Shown: positions 1 to 8,877 of the stretch, piece after piece
Layout of the letters: each line of letters opens with the position of its first letter
How positions within the stretch are numbered: position 1 is the first letter of the stretch
Source: Enterococcus_I eurekensis
Lineage (GTDB): Bacteria; Bacillota; Bacilli; Lactobacillales; Enterococcaceae
Assembly: GCF_042654605.1 (NCBI RefSeq)
Contig: NZ_JBHSGT010000054.1
Span: forward strand, 74,869-138,868
Length of the DNA: 64,000 nucleotides
Reading direction: 5' to 3'
The notes under the pieces: model-generated
Seen by the model: the letters and a program-made list of their open reading frames with translations, nothing else
Told to the model about the DNA's origin: nothing
The model's database searches: none
Made by a program: the position numbers and the translations under genes

Positions 1-192
1 GCTTTGGCTTTTACAGGTGTCGCTGGACCCGATGAGTTAGAGGGACAAGCTGTGGGAAGTTTTTGGATAGGTCTGGCTTCAAATGAAGGTGTATCGAGTC
101 ATTTTTATCAAGTCGCCGGTAATCGTGAAACGATTCAAAACCGGGCAGTCATGGCTGGCTTTGAGTTATTGAGAAGAGAATTAATTAAATAA
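1..192 (+). CDS. cinA: CinA family protein, C-terminal end (partial)
   Basis: The window opens inside this gene; reading starts at base 1 in the frame that ends with TAA at 190-192. The visible 63 residues contain TGVAGPDELEG, the glycine-rich signature of the CinA C-terminal domain, which in related proteins acts as a nicotinamide mononucleotide amidase, followed by a GSFWIGLA strand and an NRETIQNRAV helix typical of the domain end. cinA directly upstream of recA is a common arrangement in streptococci and enterococci and supports the assignment. The N-terminal part lies outside the window, so intactness cannot be judged. Confidence 0.9.
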   Translation, partial: ALAFTGVAGPDELEGQAVGSFWIGLASNEGVSSHFYQVAGNRETIQNRAVMAGFELLRRELIK

Positions 193-195
193 AGG

Positions 196-209
196 CGAAT
201 GTTTGTTCG
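196..209. promoter_or_regulatory. LexA (SOS) box upstream of recA
   Basis: CGAATGTTTGTTCG matches the Gram-positive LexA/DinR consensus CGAAC-N4-GTTCG with one mismatch. It lies immediately after the cinA stop and 7 bases before the -35 of the recA promoter, so SOS induction of recA is expected. Confidence 0.75.
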
Positions 210-216
210 TTTTTTC

Positions 217-245
217 TTGCCTTTTGAAAAAAAAAAAGCTATGAT
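217..245 (+). promoter_or_regulatory. recA promoter
   Basis: TTGCCT (217-222), 17 bases, TATGAT (240-245). Sits between the LexA box and the recA ribosome binding site. Confidence 0.6.
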
Positions 246-314
246 AAGGTTACGAATTATAAAACCAATACAATTAAACATAAATGAGAAGTTTTAAATG
301 AGGAGGAAAATTAA

Positions 315-1364
315 GTGGCAGATGATCGTAAAGCAGCCTTAGATGCAGCGCTTAAAAAAATTGAGAAAAGCTTTGGTAAAGGCTCAGTCATGAAACTAGG
401 AGAAAAAGCGGATCAACGTATTTCAACAATTCCAAGTGGTTCTTTAGCATTGGATGTTGCCTTAGGTGTAGGTGGGTATCCAAGAGGGCGTATTATTGAA
501 GTTTATGGACCTGAAAGTTCAGGTAAAACAACTGTCGCACTGCATGCTGTGGCAGAAGTACAAAAAAATGGTGGAACAGCAGCTTTTATTGATGCTGAGC
601 ACGCATTAGATCCACTTTATGCTGAAAAATTAGGAGTTAACATCGATGAATTACTATTATCACAACCAGACACTGGTGAACAAGGCTTAGAAATTGCCGA
701 TGCTTTAGTTTCAAGTGGTGCCGTTGATATTATTGTTATTGACTCGGTCGCAGCTTTAGTGCCACGCGCAGAGATTGATGGCGAAATGGGAGCATCTCAC
801 GTTGGTTTACAAGCACGCCTAATGTCGCAAGCATTGCGTAAATTATCTGGAACAATCAATAAAACGAAGACAATTGCTATTTTCATCAACCAAATTCGTG
901 AAAAAGTTGGTGTAATGTTTGGAAATCCAGAAGTAACACCAGGTGGACGTGCATTAAAATTCTACGCAACGGTTCGTCTAGAAGTCCGTCGTTCAGAGCA
1001 ATTAAAATCAGGTACGGATATTGTCGGTAACCGTACAAAAATTAAAGTCGTTAAAAACAAAGTTGCACCACCATTTAAAATCGCGGAAGTTGATATTATG
1101 TATGGTGAAGGAATTTCTCAAGTTGGGGAATTACTTGATATGGCTGCTGAAAAGGATATTATTGACAAGAGCGGTGCTTGGTACTCATATAAAGACGATC
1201 GTATCGGCCAAGGTCGTGAGAACGTTAAGAATTATATGAAAGAACATCCAGAAATGGTTGCTGAAGTTTCTGCACGAGTTCGTGATGCTTACGGTATCGG
1301 AACAGGTGAGACACTAGTTGAAGAAGAGGTTCAAGAAGAATTGAATTTCGAAGACAAAGAATAA
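315..1364 (+). CDS. recA: Recombinase RecA
   Basis: RecA forms ATP-dependent filaments on single-stranded DNA, drives homologous strand exchange and triggers LexA self-cleavage. The 349-residue product has the Walker A motif GPESSGKTT at residues 65-73, the IDAEHALDP segment and the DNA-binding MAW-like/L1-L2 region around VGLQARLMSQALRK. Length is normal for the family. The start is GTG at 315, eight bases after AGGAGG (301-306). The acidic C-terminal tail (EEEVQEELNFEDKE) is typical of Firmicutes. It is monocistronic: its own promoter with a LexA box lies upstream and a strong terminator follows. Confidence 0.98.
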   Translation: MADDRKAALDAALKKIEKSFGKGSVMKLGEKADQRISTIPSGSLALDVALGVGGYPRGRIIEVYGPESSGKTTVALHAVAEVQKNGGTAAFIDAEHALDPLYAEKLGVNIDELLLSQPDTGEQGLEIADALVSSGAVDIIVIDSVAALVPRAEIDGEMGASHVGLQARLMSQALRKLSGTINKTKTIAIFINQIREKVGVMFGNPEVTPGGRALKFYATVRLEVRRSEQLKSGTDIVGNRTKIKVVKNKVAPPFKIAEVDIMYGEGISQVGELLDMAAEKDIIDKSGAWYSYKDDRIGQGRENVKNYMKEHPEMVAEVSARVRDAYGIGTGETLVEEEVQEELNFEDKE

Positions 1365-1373
1365 TAATAACTT

Positions 1374-1411
1374 GTAAAGAGTCGTGCAGAAATTGCTACG
1401 GCTCTTTCTTT
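1374..1411 (+). terminator. recA terminator
   Basis: AAAGAGTCGTGCA pairs with TGCTACGGCTCTTT across a short loop, followed by T-rich sequence, directly after the recA stop. Confidence 0.75.
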
Positions 1412-1472
1412 CAAGTATTTACCTAAGTAAAGGCTCGCATTGGCTAAAAGACAAGGTTACGCCTTTTTTAAG

Positions 1473-1501
1473 TTGACACTTACTAGGATAAACATTAGAA
1501 T
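1473..1501 (+). promoter_or_regulatory. rny promoter
   Basis: Consensus TTGACA (1473-1478), 17 bases, TAGAAT (1496-1501), giving a leader of roughly 110 bases before rny. Confidence 0.7.
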
Positions 1502-1621
1502 AAAATTGTGTCTTACACACATATGCAAGTAGGCATATTGATAATTGATTATTTTTTGGTTTATCAGAAAACTACAAAAAGTTTAAAAAATAAAAGAAGA
1601 TAGTATGGAGGTGAATCACCA

Positions 1622-3187
1622 ATGGGATTGAATATTCTCCTCGCTATCGTCGGTTTAGCTGTCGGTCTAGGTTTAGGGTTAATGTATGCAAAAAAGGAAA
1701 AAGCACGTAGAGAACAAGAGCTATTAGTCGCAAACAAAACAGCGGAAGCAATTGTTAACACGGCAGAAAAAGATGCAGAAACTTTAAGAAAAGAAGCGTT
1801 ACTAGAAGCTAAAGAAGAAAATCAGAAGTATCGTTCAGAAATTGAAAGTGAGTTGAAGGAAAGTCGAATTGAATTAAAAGCACAAGAAAATCGCTTACTA
1901 CAAAAAGAACAATTACTAGATCGAAAAGATGATTCTTTAGATAAACGTGAACAAACACTAGTTGGAAAAGAAGCCAAATTAGGTGACCAACAGCAATTAA
2001 TTGATGAGCGAGAAAAAGAAGTAGCCATCTTAATTGAAGAACAAGCAAAAGAATTAGCAAGAATCGCTGCTTTATCAAAAGATGAAGCCAAAGCAATCAT
2101 CATGAAAGAAACAGAAGAAGAATTGAGTCATGAGTTAACATTAATGGTGAAAGAATCTGAAAGAAAAGCGAAGGAAGAAGCGGATCGTAAAGCGAAAAAC
2201 TTACTTTCATTAGCGATTCAACGTAGTGCAGCCGATCAAGTTTCTGAAACAACCGTTTCGGTGGTCACTTTACCAAATGATGAGATGAAAGGTCGCATTA
2301 TTGGTCGAGAAGGACGTAACATTCGTACACTAGAAACATTAACAGGTATTGATTTAATTATTGATGATACACCAGAAGCAGTCGTTTTATCGGGATTTGA
2401 TCCAATTCGTCGTGAGATTGCTCGAATGACTTTGGAAAAATTAATCCAAGATGGACGGATTCATCCAGCTCGGATTGAAGAAACCGTTGAAAAATCTCGT
2501 AAGGAAATGGATGAACGGATTCGTGAGTATGGTGAACAAGCAGCCTTTGAAGTAGGCGCTCATACGCTACATCCGGATTTAATCAAAATATTAGGTCGTT
2601 TACGCTTTAGAACAAGTTATGGTCAAAATGTTTTAAAACACTCACTGGAAGTTGCACGCTTAACGGGTGTCTTAGCCGCTGAGTTAGGAGAAGACGTCGC
2701 ATTAGCCAAACGAGCAGGTTTATTACACGACATTGGAAAAGCGCTTGATCATGAAGTTGAAGGTTCTCACGTTCAAATTGGTGCAGAACTTGCAGCGAAA
2801 TACAAAGAAAATAAAACGGTAATTAATGCTATCGCATCTCACCACGGAGATACGGAACCGACATCAATTATTTCAGTCTTGGTTGCAGCTGCCGATGCTC
2901 TATCTGCTGCTCGCCCAGGAGCGCGTAGTGAGTCACTTGAAAACTATATTAAACGTCTACAAAACTTAGAAAGCATTTCAAATAGTTTTGCCGGGGTTGA
3001 CTACAGCTTTGCGGTTCAAGCCGGACGTGAAGTTCGTGTCATGGTTAAACCAACTGAAATTAGTGATTTAGATGCCGTACGTTTAGTTCGTGATATTCGT
3101 AAGAAGATTGAGGACGAACTCGACTACCCAGGAAACATTAAAGTTACCGTTATCCGCGAAACAAGAGCAACGGATTACGCAAAATAA
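1622..3187 (+). CDS. rny: Ribonuclease Y
   Basis: RNase Y is the membrane-bound endoribonuclease that starts mRNA decay in many Firmicutes. The 521-residue product shows the full family layout: an N-terminal membrane helix (residues about 3-22), a long charged coiled coil to about residue 190, a KH RNA-binding domain (GRIIGREGRNIRTLE), and an HD phosphohydrolase domain with the metal-binding pair H369-D370 in LLHDIGK. The ATG follows GGAGGTG (1607-1613). It has its own consensus promoter and ends at a bidirectional terminator. Confidence 0.97.
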   Translation: MGLNILLAIVGLAVGLGLGLMYAKKEKARREQELLVANKTAEAIVNTAEKDAETLRKEALLEAKEENQKYRSEIESELKESRIELKAQENRLLQKEQLLDRKDDSLDKREQTLVGKEAKLGDQQQLIDEREKEVAILIEEQAKELARIAALSKDEAKAIIMKETEEELSHELTLMVKESERKAKEEADRKAKNLLSLAIQRSAADQVSETTVSVVTLPNDEMKGRIIGREGRNIRTLETLTGIDLIIDDTPEAVVLSGFDPIRREIARMTLEKLIQDGRIHPARIEETVEKSRKEMDERIREYGEQAAFEVGAHTLHPDLIKILGRLRFRTSYGQNVLKHSLEVARLTGVLAAELGEDVALAKRAGLLHDIGKALDHEVEGSHVQIGAELAAKYKENKTVINAIASHHGDTEPTSIISVLVAAADALSAARPGARSESLENYIKRLQNLESISNSFAGVDYSFAVQAGREVRVMVKPTEISDLDAVRLVRDIRKKIEDELDYPGNIKVTVIRETRATDYAK

Positions 3188-3189
3188 AC

Positions 3190-3221
3190 CAAAAAAGAAG
3201 CCCACAAGGGCTTCTTTTTTG
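3190..3221. terminator. Bidirectional terminator between rny and treR
   Basis: AAAAAAGAAGCCC / GGGCTTCTTTTTT with a 4-base loop; A and T tracts on both sides let it serve both converging genes. Confidence 0.85.
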
Positions 3222-3233
3222 GTGTGTAAAAGA

Positions 3234-3950
3234 CTAAACTTTTTTACGTCTGGCAAAATCAACAAAGCGGAATTTATCGAGGCGATGAATCGCTTCAGAA
3301 TATTCGAAACAGCGAGTATCCTCTAAATAAACCAAACTTCTAACCACCACTACATGTGTATCGGTCATAGCTAAAGACATTAGCTCACGCAATTCACTAG
3401 TAACCGGCTCAACAACAATTTCCTTTCGGGCGTATGCAATATCCAAGCCTAAATCATTTTCAAAATAAGCATAAATGGAATCTTTCGCTTTTTCAACAGG
3501 TAATTCAGGAATGATTTCTGTCAATAAATAGTCTTTATCAACTAAGACAACTTGTCCATCGATTTTGCGTTGGCGAACAAGATGCCACACTTCAGTATCT
3601 AGTGGCCAATCGGTAATTTTTTGCAATTTTTCATTGACCGATTTTTTTTCTAATGTAACCACAGTTGTTTCATTTGGGATGTTTTGAGTTTCTTGTAGCT
3701 CGCGAAAACTAGTCAAACCAGAGATTGGAAATTCAAAGCGATTGACATCTAATACAATTGATCCTTTGCCTTGTTTCTTTTGAATATAACCAGCGTTACG
3801 TAACAAATTTAAAGCTTTACGTACTGTTTCACGTGAAACACCATAAATTTGAATTAATTGGTTTTCACTAGGTAATAGACTGTGAGAAGGGTATTCTCCT
3901 GCTAAAATTTTTTGTTCTAAATCTAAAAAAATTTCTTTGAATTTGTTCAT
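3234..3950 (-). CDS. treR: GntR/HutC family repressor, TreR-like
   Basis: A 238-residue transcriptional regulator with an N-terminal GntR winged helix (SENQLIQIYGVSRETVRKAL) and a C-terminal UTRA ligand-binding domain, the architecture of trehalose repressors that bind trehalose 6-phosphate. It is the third gene of the minus-strand phosphorylase-pgmB-treR run, 42 bases after pgmB. A perfect palindrome at 7317-7332 upstream of the operon is the likely operator, giving autoregulation. The trehalose specificity is inferred from the neighbours; UTRA regulators for other disaccharides look similar. RBS GAGGGAG precedes the ATG. Confidence 0.85.
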   Translation of the reverse strand: MNKFKEIFLDLEQKILAGEYPSHSLLPSENQLIQIYGVSRETVRKALNLLRNAGYIQKKQGKGSIVLDVNRFEFPISGLTSFRELQETQNIPNETTVVTLEKKSVNEKLQKITDWPLDTEVWHLVRQRKIDGQVVLVDKDYLLTEIIPELPVEKAKDSIYAYFENDLGLDIAYARKEIVVEPVTSELRELMSLAMTDTHVVVVRSLVYLEDTRCFEYSEAIHRLDKFRFVDFARRKKV

Positions 3951-3992
3951 AAGCTCCCTCTTTATCTTGTTGTTTTTTCAATGATAAAAGGA

Positions 3993-4643
3993 TTATTTTG
4001 CTAAAAGTGTGTCAATTGATAACTCATCTAAACGATGGACAAGAATATCGGCACCATGAAGCTCTTCACCGGACAGGACACCAACAGCGTACATACCTGC
4101 TGCTTTAATCCCATCAAGACCCGCTTGAGCATCCTCAAATCCAATTGCTTCATCGGGCTTAATACCTAACATTTCTGCAGCTTTTAAGAAGATCTCAGGG
4201 TCTGGTTTGCCATTTTTCAAGGTTGCTGGATCGACAACAATTTGGAATTCATCAGCAACGTCTAATTTTTCTAGAATAAAAGGCGCATTTCGTGAAGCAG
4301 AAGCAATGGCACATGGAATTTGCTTTTCTTTTGCTGCAGTTAAGAATTCTTTTACTCCCGGTAATAAATCGGCGGGTGTTAGTTGTTGTAGAAGTTCAAC
4401 ATAATGCGTGTTTTTTTGATGAGCTAAAGCTTCTTTTTCACTTAAAGTAAAAGCATCACTTTTATTTCCGTGGGCCAAAATTCTTTCTAAAGAATCCATT
4501 CGACTAATCCCTTTTAATTGTTCATTAAATACGATATCAATCTCGATGTCAATGGTCTCTGCCAAATCTTTCCATGCTAAGTAATGGAACTTGGCAGTAT
4601 CGGTAATTACGCCGTCTAAATCAAAAATAAATCCTTTTTTCAT
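3993..4643 (-). CDS. pgmB: Beta-phosphoglucomutase
   Basis: Converts beta-glucose 1-phosphate to glucose 6-phosphate in the cytoplasm. The 216-residue HAD-superfamily protein opens with FDLDGVITDTAKFHYLAW, giving the nucleophile D8 and acid/base D10, and carries the C-terminal GFEDAQAGLDGI motif that holds magnesium. Length fits characterised PgmB enzymes. It lies 13 bases after the GH65 phosphorylase that would produce beta-glucose 1-phosphate, which fixes the role. RBS AAGGAG stands about eight bases before the ATG. Confidence 0.95.
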   Translation of the reverse strand: MKKGFIFDLDGVITDTAKFHYLAWKDLAETIDIEIDIVFNEQLKGISRMDSLERILAHGNKSDAFTLSEKEALAHQKNTHYVELLQQLTPADLLPGVKEFLTAAKEKQIPCAIASASRNAPFILEKLDVADEFQIVVDPATLKNGKPDPEIFLKAAEMLGIKPDEAIGFEDAQAGLDGIKAAGMYAVGVLSGEELHGADILVHRLDELSIDTLLAK

Positions 4644-4656
4644 GAGTAACGTCTCC

Positions 4657-7290
4657 TTAATATGTCTGTGTAGTTGTTTGGTTTTTGGTTAGTGCAATCG
4701 TTTGTTGGTTTAATTCAATCGTGCAGTCTTGTGTTGCGGTAATCGTTAAGGCTGATTTTGTCATTGATACACGGAAATCAATTTGTTTCCAACAAAAAGA
4801 AAATTGAATGCTGTCCCAATGTTTTGGTAATTTTGGTTGAAACTGGACTTTGTTTTGACGCAAATCAAGTCCCGCAAAAGTACTAAGAGGAATCCAAAGT
4901 GTGGCAGCCATGACACCGGCATGAATTCCTTCAGCTGTGGTGCCGCCTTGAATGTCACGATAATCAGACCCTAAAGCTTCTTTAAATAATTGCCAAGCAA
5001 AGTCATCTTGATCTACCATGGAAGCCAGTTGTGCGTGGACGACACGGGATAATGTGGAACCATGGGATGTTCGTTTTAAGTAGTAGTCGAGATTTTTTTC
5101 AACATAGTCACTTGGTAATGAATAATTTAAGTCGTTTAAAATTTGATCAACTTGTGCTTTAGCAAAGTTATAGAAAATCATTAAAGTGTCGGCTTGTTTA
5201 GCAACTTTGTAAGTATCAGCTGATTTTCCTTCGGCGTTTAAAATACGATCCATCCGATAAATGTTACCATATTTTTCTCGGTAGGCTTCCCAATCGAGTT
5301 CTTTTAAATCAAAGTAACCAGAAAATTGGGCAATCACGCCATCGGAATCGATTTCGAGCGTTAAGCGTTGTTTTATTTGTTCAAGTTGTTCAATAAAATC
5401 ATCAGGAACTTCCGTTTTGATTAAGAGTTCACGAAAATCTGCTTCATTAAAATCGTTTTGTAAGGATTGGATCGTTTCAAAGAGCCAAACGACCATCATA
5501 TTAGTATAGGCATTGTCGGTGAGACCACCTTTTTCAGCATCCGGATAACTTTCATGGAACTCATCGGGTCCCATAACACTAGGAATGGAATAACGATGTG
5601 TTGTTTCATTGTAGATAACCGTACTTTGCCAAAAATGAGCAATCTCTAGCAACATTTCTAAACCATACTGTAACATAAATTCTTTATCATCCGTTTGATT
5701 ATAGTACTGCCAAACGTTATAAGCGACGGCTAAAGAAACGTGACGTTGTAAACGACTATGATCTTCTTTCCATTTTCCACTAATTGGATTTAAGTGGAGT
5801 TTTTGCGATTGCTCTGTACCATCTAGACCAGATTGCCATGGGTACATACTCCCTTGATAGCCGGCTTCGCGTGCATTGATTTTCGCTTGTGGTAAACGTC
5901 GATAACGATACATTAAGAGTTCTTTGGCAGTTTCTGGGAAGTGAGCAAGGTAAAAAGGCATAATAAACAGTTCATCCCAAAAGATATGTCCTCGATAAGC
6001 TTCTCCGTGTAAGCCGCGTGCCGTCACACTAGCATCTAAGTTTTTGTTGGCATTTGGTGAGGCTGATGCTAATACATGATACGTATGGAGATTAAGTAGT
6101 TTTTGTGACATTAGATCACCTTCAACGACAATCGCCGCACGTTCCCACAATTGTTCCCAAGCGAGTTTCGATGCTTGATAAGCGGTGGTAAAATCTGCAT
6201 AATCTTGCGTCCAACTCACTTCAGGTAGAGCTTCTTCCTTCCGGTATTGTTGTGTTGTTGTAGTACGTTCAAACGTATAGCTTTGATTTTTTTCAGCCAT
6301 AAATTGGAGTTTTTGTGTTAATTTTTGATCCTCCATATCACTAGTCAAATGATCAATTAAAACATCATTACTACGTAACGTTCCTTGTTGAACAATTGTG
6401 ATTTTTGATTCTTTTGTCCGAGTCATTAATAAAAAGTCATTCTCACGTTGCTCAAGAGTAAGGACATCTAAATGTTTTTGATTTAATTCACGGTAGCGAG
6501 CAACATTGTAGTTATAGACGTCGCCGTCAACTTCTGTGATAAGGGTCATTTCACCTGAAAAATTCAAAGGTGTAACCGTATAGGAGACATGTGTTTCGTG
6601 AACATTCTTCATACTAACAAAGCGTTTCGTATGAAGTGCGATTTGTTTTCCTTGTGATAGTTCGACCGTTGCCCAACTTTTAAAAAGGCCTGTTTTTAAG
6701 TTTAATTCACGTGTTAATGAGTGAAGTTGTCCTTTTGAAAAGTCAAACCGTTCCTCATCAAGACAAATCGTCATTTTTTGAACATTCGGAGCATTGACGA
6801 AGTCTTCGTTGGCAATCATTTGTCCGCTAACTTCTGAATAGGCGGTATTATAAAGACTAGCCAAGTAAGTAGCAGGATAATGGTCTTCACTAATGGCCAT
6901 TTCAGGGGTTGTTCCGCGAATGCCCATAAATCCATTGCCGACTGTTAGTAGTGATTCGACAGAGTATTCATCTTTTCCAGGAGTGTAGCCTTCATAAGTG
7001 ATTTTCCAAGGAATTTCACTTGCTTTTTCTGTCCATTGATCAGCATCTCCGATTACAAAGGGGCGATTTAATTTTTCCGTTAGATAGTCAGCGAGTTCGG
7101 CTGTTAATGCTTGTTCATTTGTAAAAAGAATTTTTTCAGCGATGGTGCCACCAACGACTTGTTGTTCTTTTAGCCAGTTGAGTAGGAGCGTAACGTTTTC
7201 TAGGTGCCAGTCGGTGACGGTCATTTTTTTCTGATTGCTTAAAAGAGCAATCCATTGGTCTTTTGTTTTCGAGAGGTGTAAAATATTCAT
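4657..7290 (-). CDS. GH65 family phosphorylase, probably trehalose 6-phosphate phosphorylase
   Basis: A glycoside hydrolase family 65 enzyme of 877 residues. Visible family marks are the N-terminal beta-sandwich entry (LLTVGNGFMGIRGT), the general acid glutamate in MGPDEFHE, and the phosphate-binding stretches HGSTLS and GGTTAEGIH. Such enzymes split an alpha-glucoside with phosphate into beta-glucose 1-phosphate and the other sugar; next to pgmB, treR and a treP remnant the most likely substrate is trehalose 6-phosphate, with maltose or kojibiose possible. About 95 extra residues precede the usual domain start, making it longer than the roughly 750-770 residues I expect. First gene of the operon; RBS AAGGAG. 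Confidence 0.85.
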   Translation of the reverse strand: MNILHLSKTKDQWIALLSNQKKMTVTDWHLENVTLLLNWLKEQQVVGGTIAEKILFTNEQALTAELADYLTEKLNRPFVIGDADQWTEKASEIPWKITYEGYTPGKDEYSVESLLTVGNGFMGIRGTTPEMAISEDHYPATYLASLYNTAYSEVSGQMIANEDFVNAPNVQKMTICLDEERFDFSKGQLHSLTRELNLKTGLFKSWATVELSQGKQIALHTKRFVSMKNVHETHVSYTVTPLNFSGEMTLITEVDGDVYNYNVARYRELNQKHLDVLTLEQRENDFLLMTRTKESKITIVQQGTLRSNDVLIDHLTSDMEDQKLTQKLQFMAEKNQSYTFERTTTTQQYRKEEALPEVSWTQDYADFTTAYQASKLAWEQLWERAAIVVEGDLMSQKLLNLHTYHVLASASPNANKNLDASVTARGLHGEAYRGHIFWDELFIMPFYLAHFPETAKELLMYRYRRLPQAKINAREAGYQGSMYPWQSGLDGTEQSQKLHLNPISGKWKEDHSRLQRHVSLAVAYNVWQYYNQTDDKEFMLQYGLEMLLEIAHFWQSTVIYNETTHRYSIPSVMGPDEFHESYPDAEKGGLTDNAYTNMMVVWLFETIQSLQNDFNEADFRELLIKTEVPDDFIEQLEQIKQRLTLEIDSDGVIAQFSGYFDLKELDWEAYREKYGNIYRMDRILNAEGKSADTYKVAKQADTLMIFYNFAKAQVDQILNDLNYSLPSDYVEKNLDYYLKRTSHGSTLSRVVHAQLASMVDQDDFAWQLFKEALGSDYRDIQGGTTAEGIHAGVMAATLWIPLSTFAGLDLRQNKVQFQPKLPKHWDSIQFSFCWKQIDFRVSMTKSALTITATQDCTIELNQQTIALTKNQTTTQTY

Positions 7291-7316
7291 AAGAAGAAGC
7301 TCCTTTTCTTTACTTG

Positions 7317-7332
7317 ACTATACATGTATAGT
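7317..7332. promoter_or_regulatory. TreR-type operator palindrome
   Basis: ACTATACATGTATAGT is a perfect 16-bp palindrome in the divergent space between the phosphorylase operon and the truncated treP. It has the spacing and AT-rich symmetry of GntR/HutC operators and overlaps the minus-strand -10. Confidence 0.65.
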
Positions 7333-7356
7333 ATATGAAAATGAAAAGGATTTCAA
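7328..7356 (-). promoter_or_regulatory. Promoter of the phosphorylase-pgmB-treR operon
   Basis: On the minus strand TTGAAA (7356-7351), 17 bases, TACTAT (7333-7328). The -10 lies inside the palindromic operator, so repressor binding would block it. Confidence 0.5.
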
Positions 7357-8496
7357 GTGAAAACCCATTTAGATGAGGAATTTATGACTGGAGGCAATGA
7401 AAACCTTTGGAAGGCTATAGTGACCCCCAAAAGTTGGTTGTTTAGTTTCATATTTGGGGCGCTCTACTCGCCACTTGTTATTACAGGACTGCATCATATG
7501 AGTAATGCGATTGATATGCAGTTGATTTCATCATTTGGAACAACGAACTTATGGCCAATGATTGCCTTATCAAATATTGCGCAAGGTTCAGCAGTATTGG
7601 CAATTATTTTCTTACATCGTGGCAATGAAAGAGAAGAACAAATTTCGATTCCATCGACGATTTCAGCTTATCTTGGAGTAACGGAACCTGCGATGTTCGG
7701 GATTAACTTGAAATATGTTTATCCATTTGTCGCAGCAATGATTGGTTCAGGATTTGCGGGTATGTTCAGTAATATTATGGGTGTACGTGCCAATGCAATC
7801 GGAGTTGGAGGATTGCCAGGAATTTTAGCGATTAATCCAAAAGAAGGTGGCGGATGGTTAGCATTCGGTGGGGCAATGGCGATAGCAGTCGTTGTACCAA
7901 TTATTTTGACAGTTATTTTTGAAAAACAAGGAATCTTTGGTAAAAAAGAAGAAGTAGCTGTAGCGACTGCAGCTGTTACACCGCAAGCAACTCAAACGAC
8001 TTCAACTGAAAATTCAGCGAATCAAACAACACAAGTCGAACCTTTTTATGCACCAGGTGAAGGAACAATCATCGCTCTAGAATCAGTTAAAGATCCAGTA
8101 TTTTCAACAAAGATTATGGGCGAAGGTTTTGCTTTACGACCAACGACCAATCAAGTATTTTCACCGGTTAATGGTGAAATTCTTAGCATCTTTGAAACGA
8201 AGCATGCAATCGGCATCTTAACAAAAACTGGAGCTGAGATTTTAGTTCATATGGGCTTAGACACAGTTGAATTAAAAGGGGAGCCGTTCAATGTCCATGT
8301 GACGGTTGGACAAAATGTTACACCGCAGACATTACTTGCGGATATGGACCTTGAAAAAGTCAAAGCAACTGGCAGAGAAACCGATATTGTAGTTGTGATG
8401 ACGAACAATGAAAAAATGGCAGACTTCAAATTAGATCATCAAGGAGAGTCAACACCGGGGCTAGTTATTGGTGAATATAAAGTCAAAGGTCATTAA
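7357..8496 (+). pseudogene. treP: Trehalose PTS permease TreP, 5'-truncated (half of IIC plus IIA)
   Basis: The 379-residue reading frame matches the second half of the trehalose EIIC (FIFGALYSPLVITGLHHMSNAID, NLWPMIALSNIAQGSAVLA, YLGVTEPAMFG) followed by a linker and a complete EIIA-Glc-type domain with the phosphorylatable His in LVHMG. A full treP product is about 650 residues; the whole IIB domain with its cysteine and the front half of IIC are missing, so it cannot transport by itself. The GTG at 7357 has only AAGGA upstream. The remaining IIA could still be made and phosphorylated. The deletion leaves the operator region directly against the remnant. Confidence 0.8.
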
Positions 8497-8523
8497 TGAA
8501 ATGCGAATATCCAAGAGATAAGT

Positions 8524-8576
8524 AATTCCCCTGAAAAAATCGTTTTTTGATTGATTCAGGGGAATTGCCTTATTTT
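8524..8576 (+). terminator. Terminator after treP remnant
   Basis: AATTCCCCTGAA (8524-8535) pairs perfectly with TTCAGGGGAATT (8555-8566), followed by a T-rich stretch. Confidence 0.65.
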
Positions 8577-8810
8577 CATAGCGTTTACTTCATCAATACT
8601 GTTTCAAACAGTTTTTTAGTTAACGAGGTTTTATTGGTTCTGGTCTTTTTTTACTAGAAAATTAAAATTGTACGCAAAGGAAGTCTATGGAGGATTTCTT
8701 TGTTAGTACTAAATATGATACAGCTTAAATAGTCAAAGCCTGAGTATCTTTTCTTTCAGAGGAGAGACTCAGGTTTTATTAATTTCTAATCTTAAAGTGT
8801 GAATTATTCG
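8577..8810. other. Non-coding stretch before ispE
   Basis: No convincing gene. It holds a second hairpin, CCTGAGT (8739-8745) with ACTCAGG (8767-8773) followed by TTTTATT, which may end a short unrecognised transcript, and a weak catabolite-element-like TCATAGCGTTTACT near 8579. The rest is AT-rich without a recognisable family. Confidence 0.4.
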
Positions 8811-8812
8811 CC

Positions 8813-8841
8813 TTAACTATACAGTTTTTTCTAGCTATGAT
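8813..8841 (+). promoter_or_regulatory. ispE promoter
   Basis: TTAACT (8813-8818), 17 bases, TATGAT (8836-8841). Transcription would begin near 8848, which leaves no room for a ribosome site before the ATG at 8854 and favours the start at 8878. Confidence 0.6.
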
Positions 8842-8877
8842 AGAATAAATCAAATGATTGAATTGATAGGTGATGAG

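Noticed and set aside
8691..8732. Thirteen-codon frame MEDFFVSTKYDTA
   Set aside because: Too short, no supporting ribosome site or neighbour logic.
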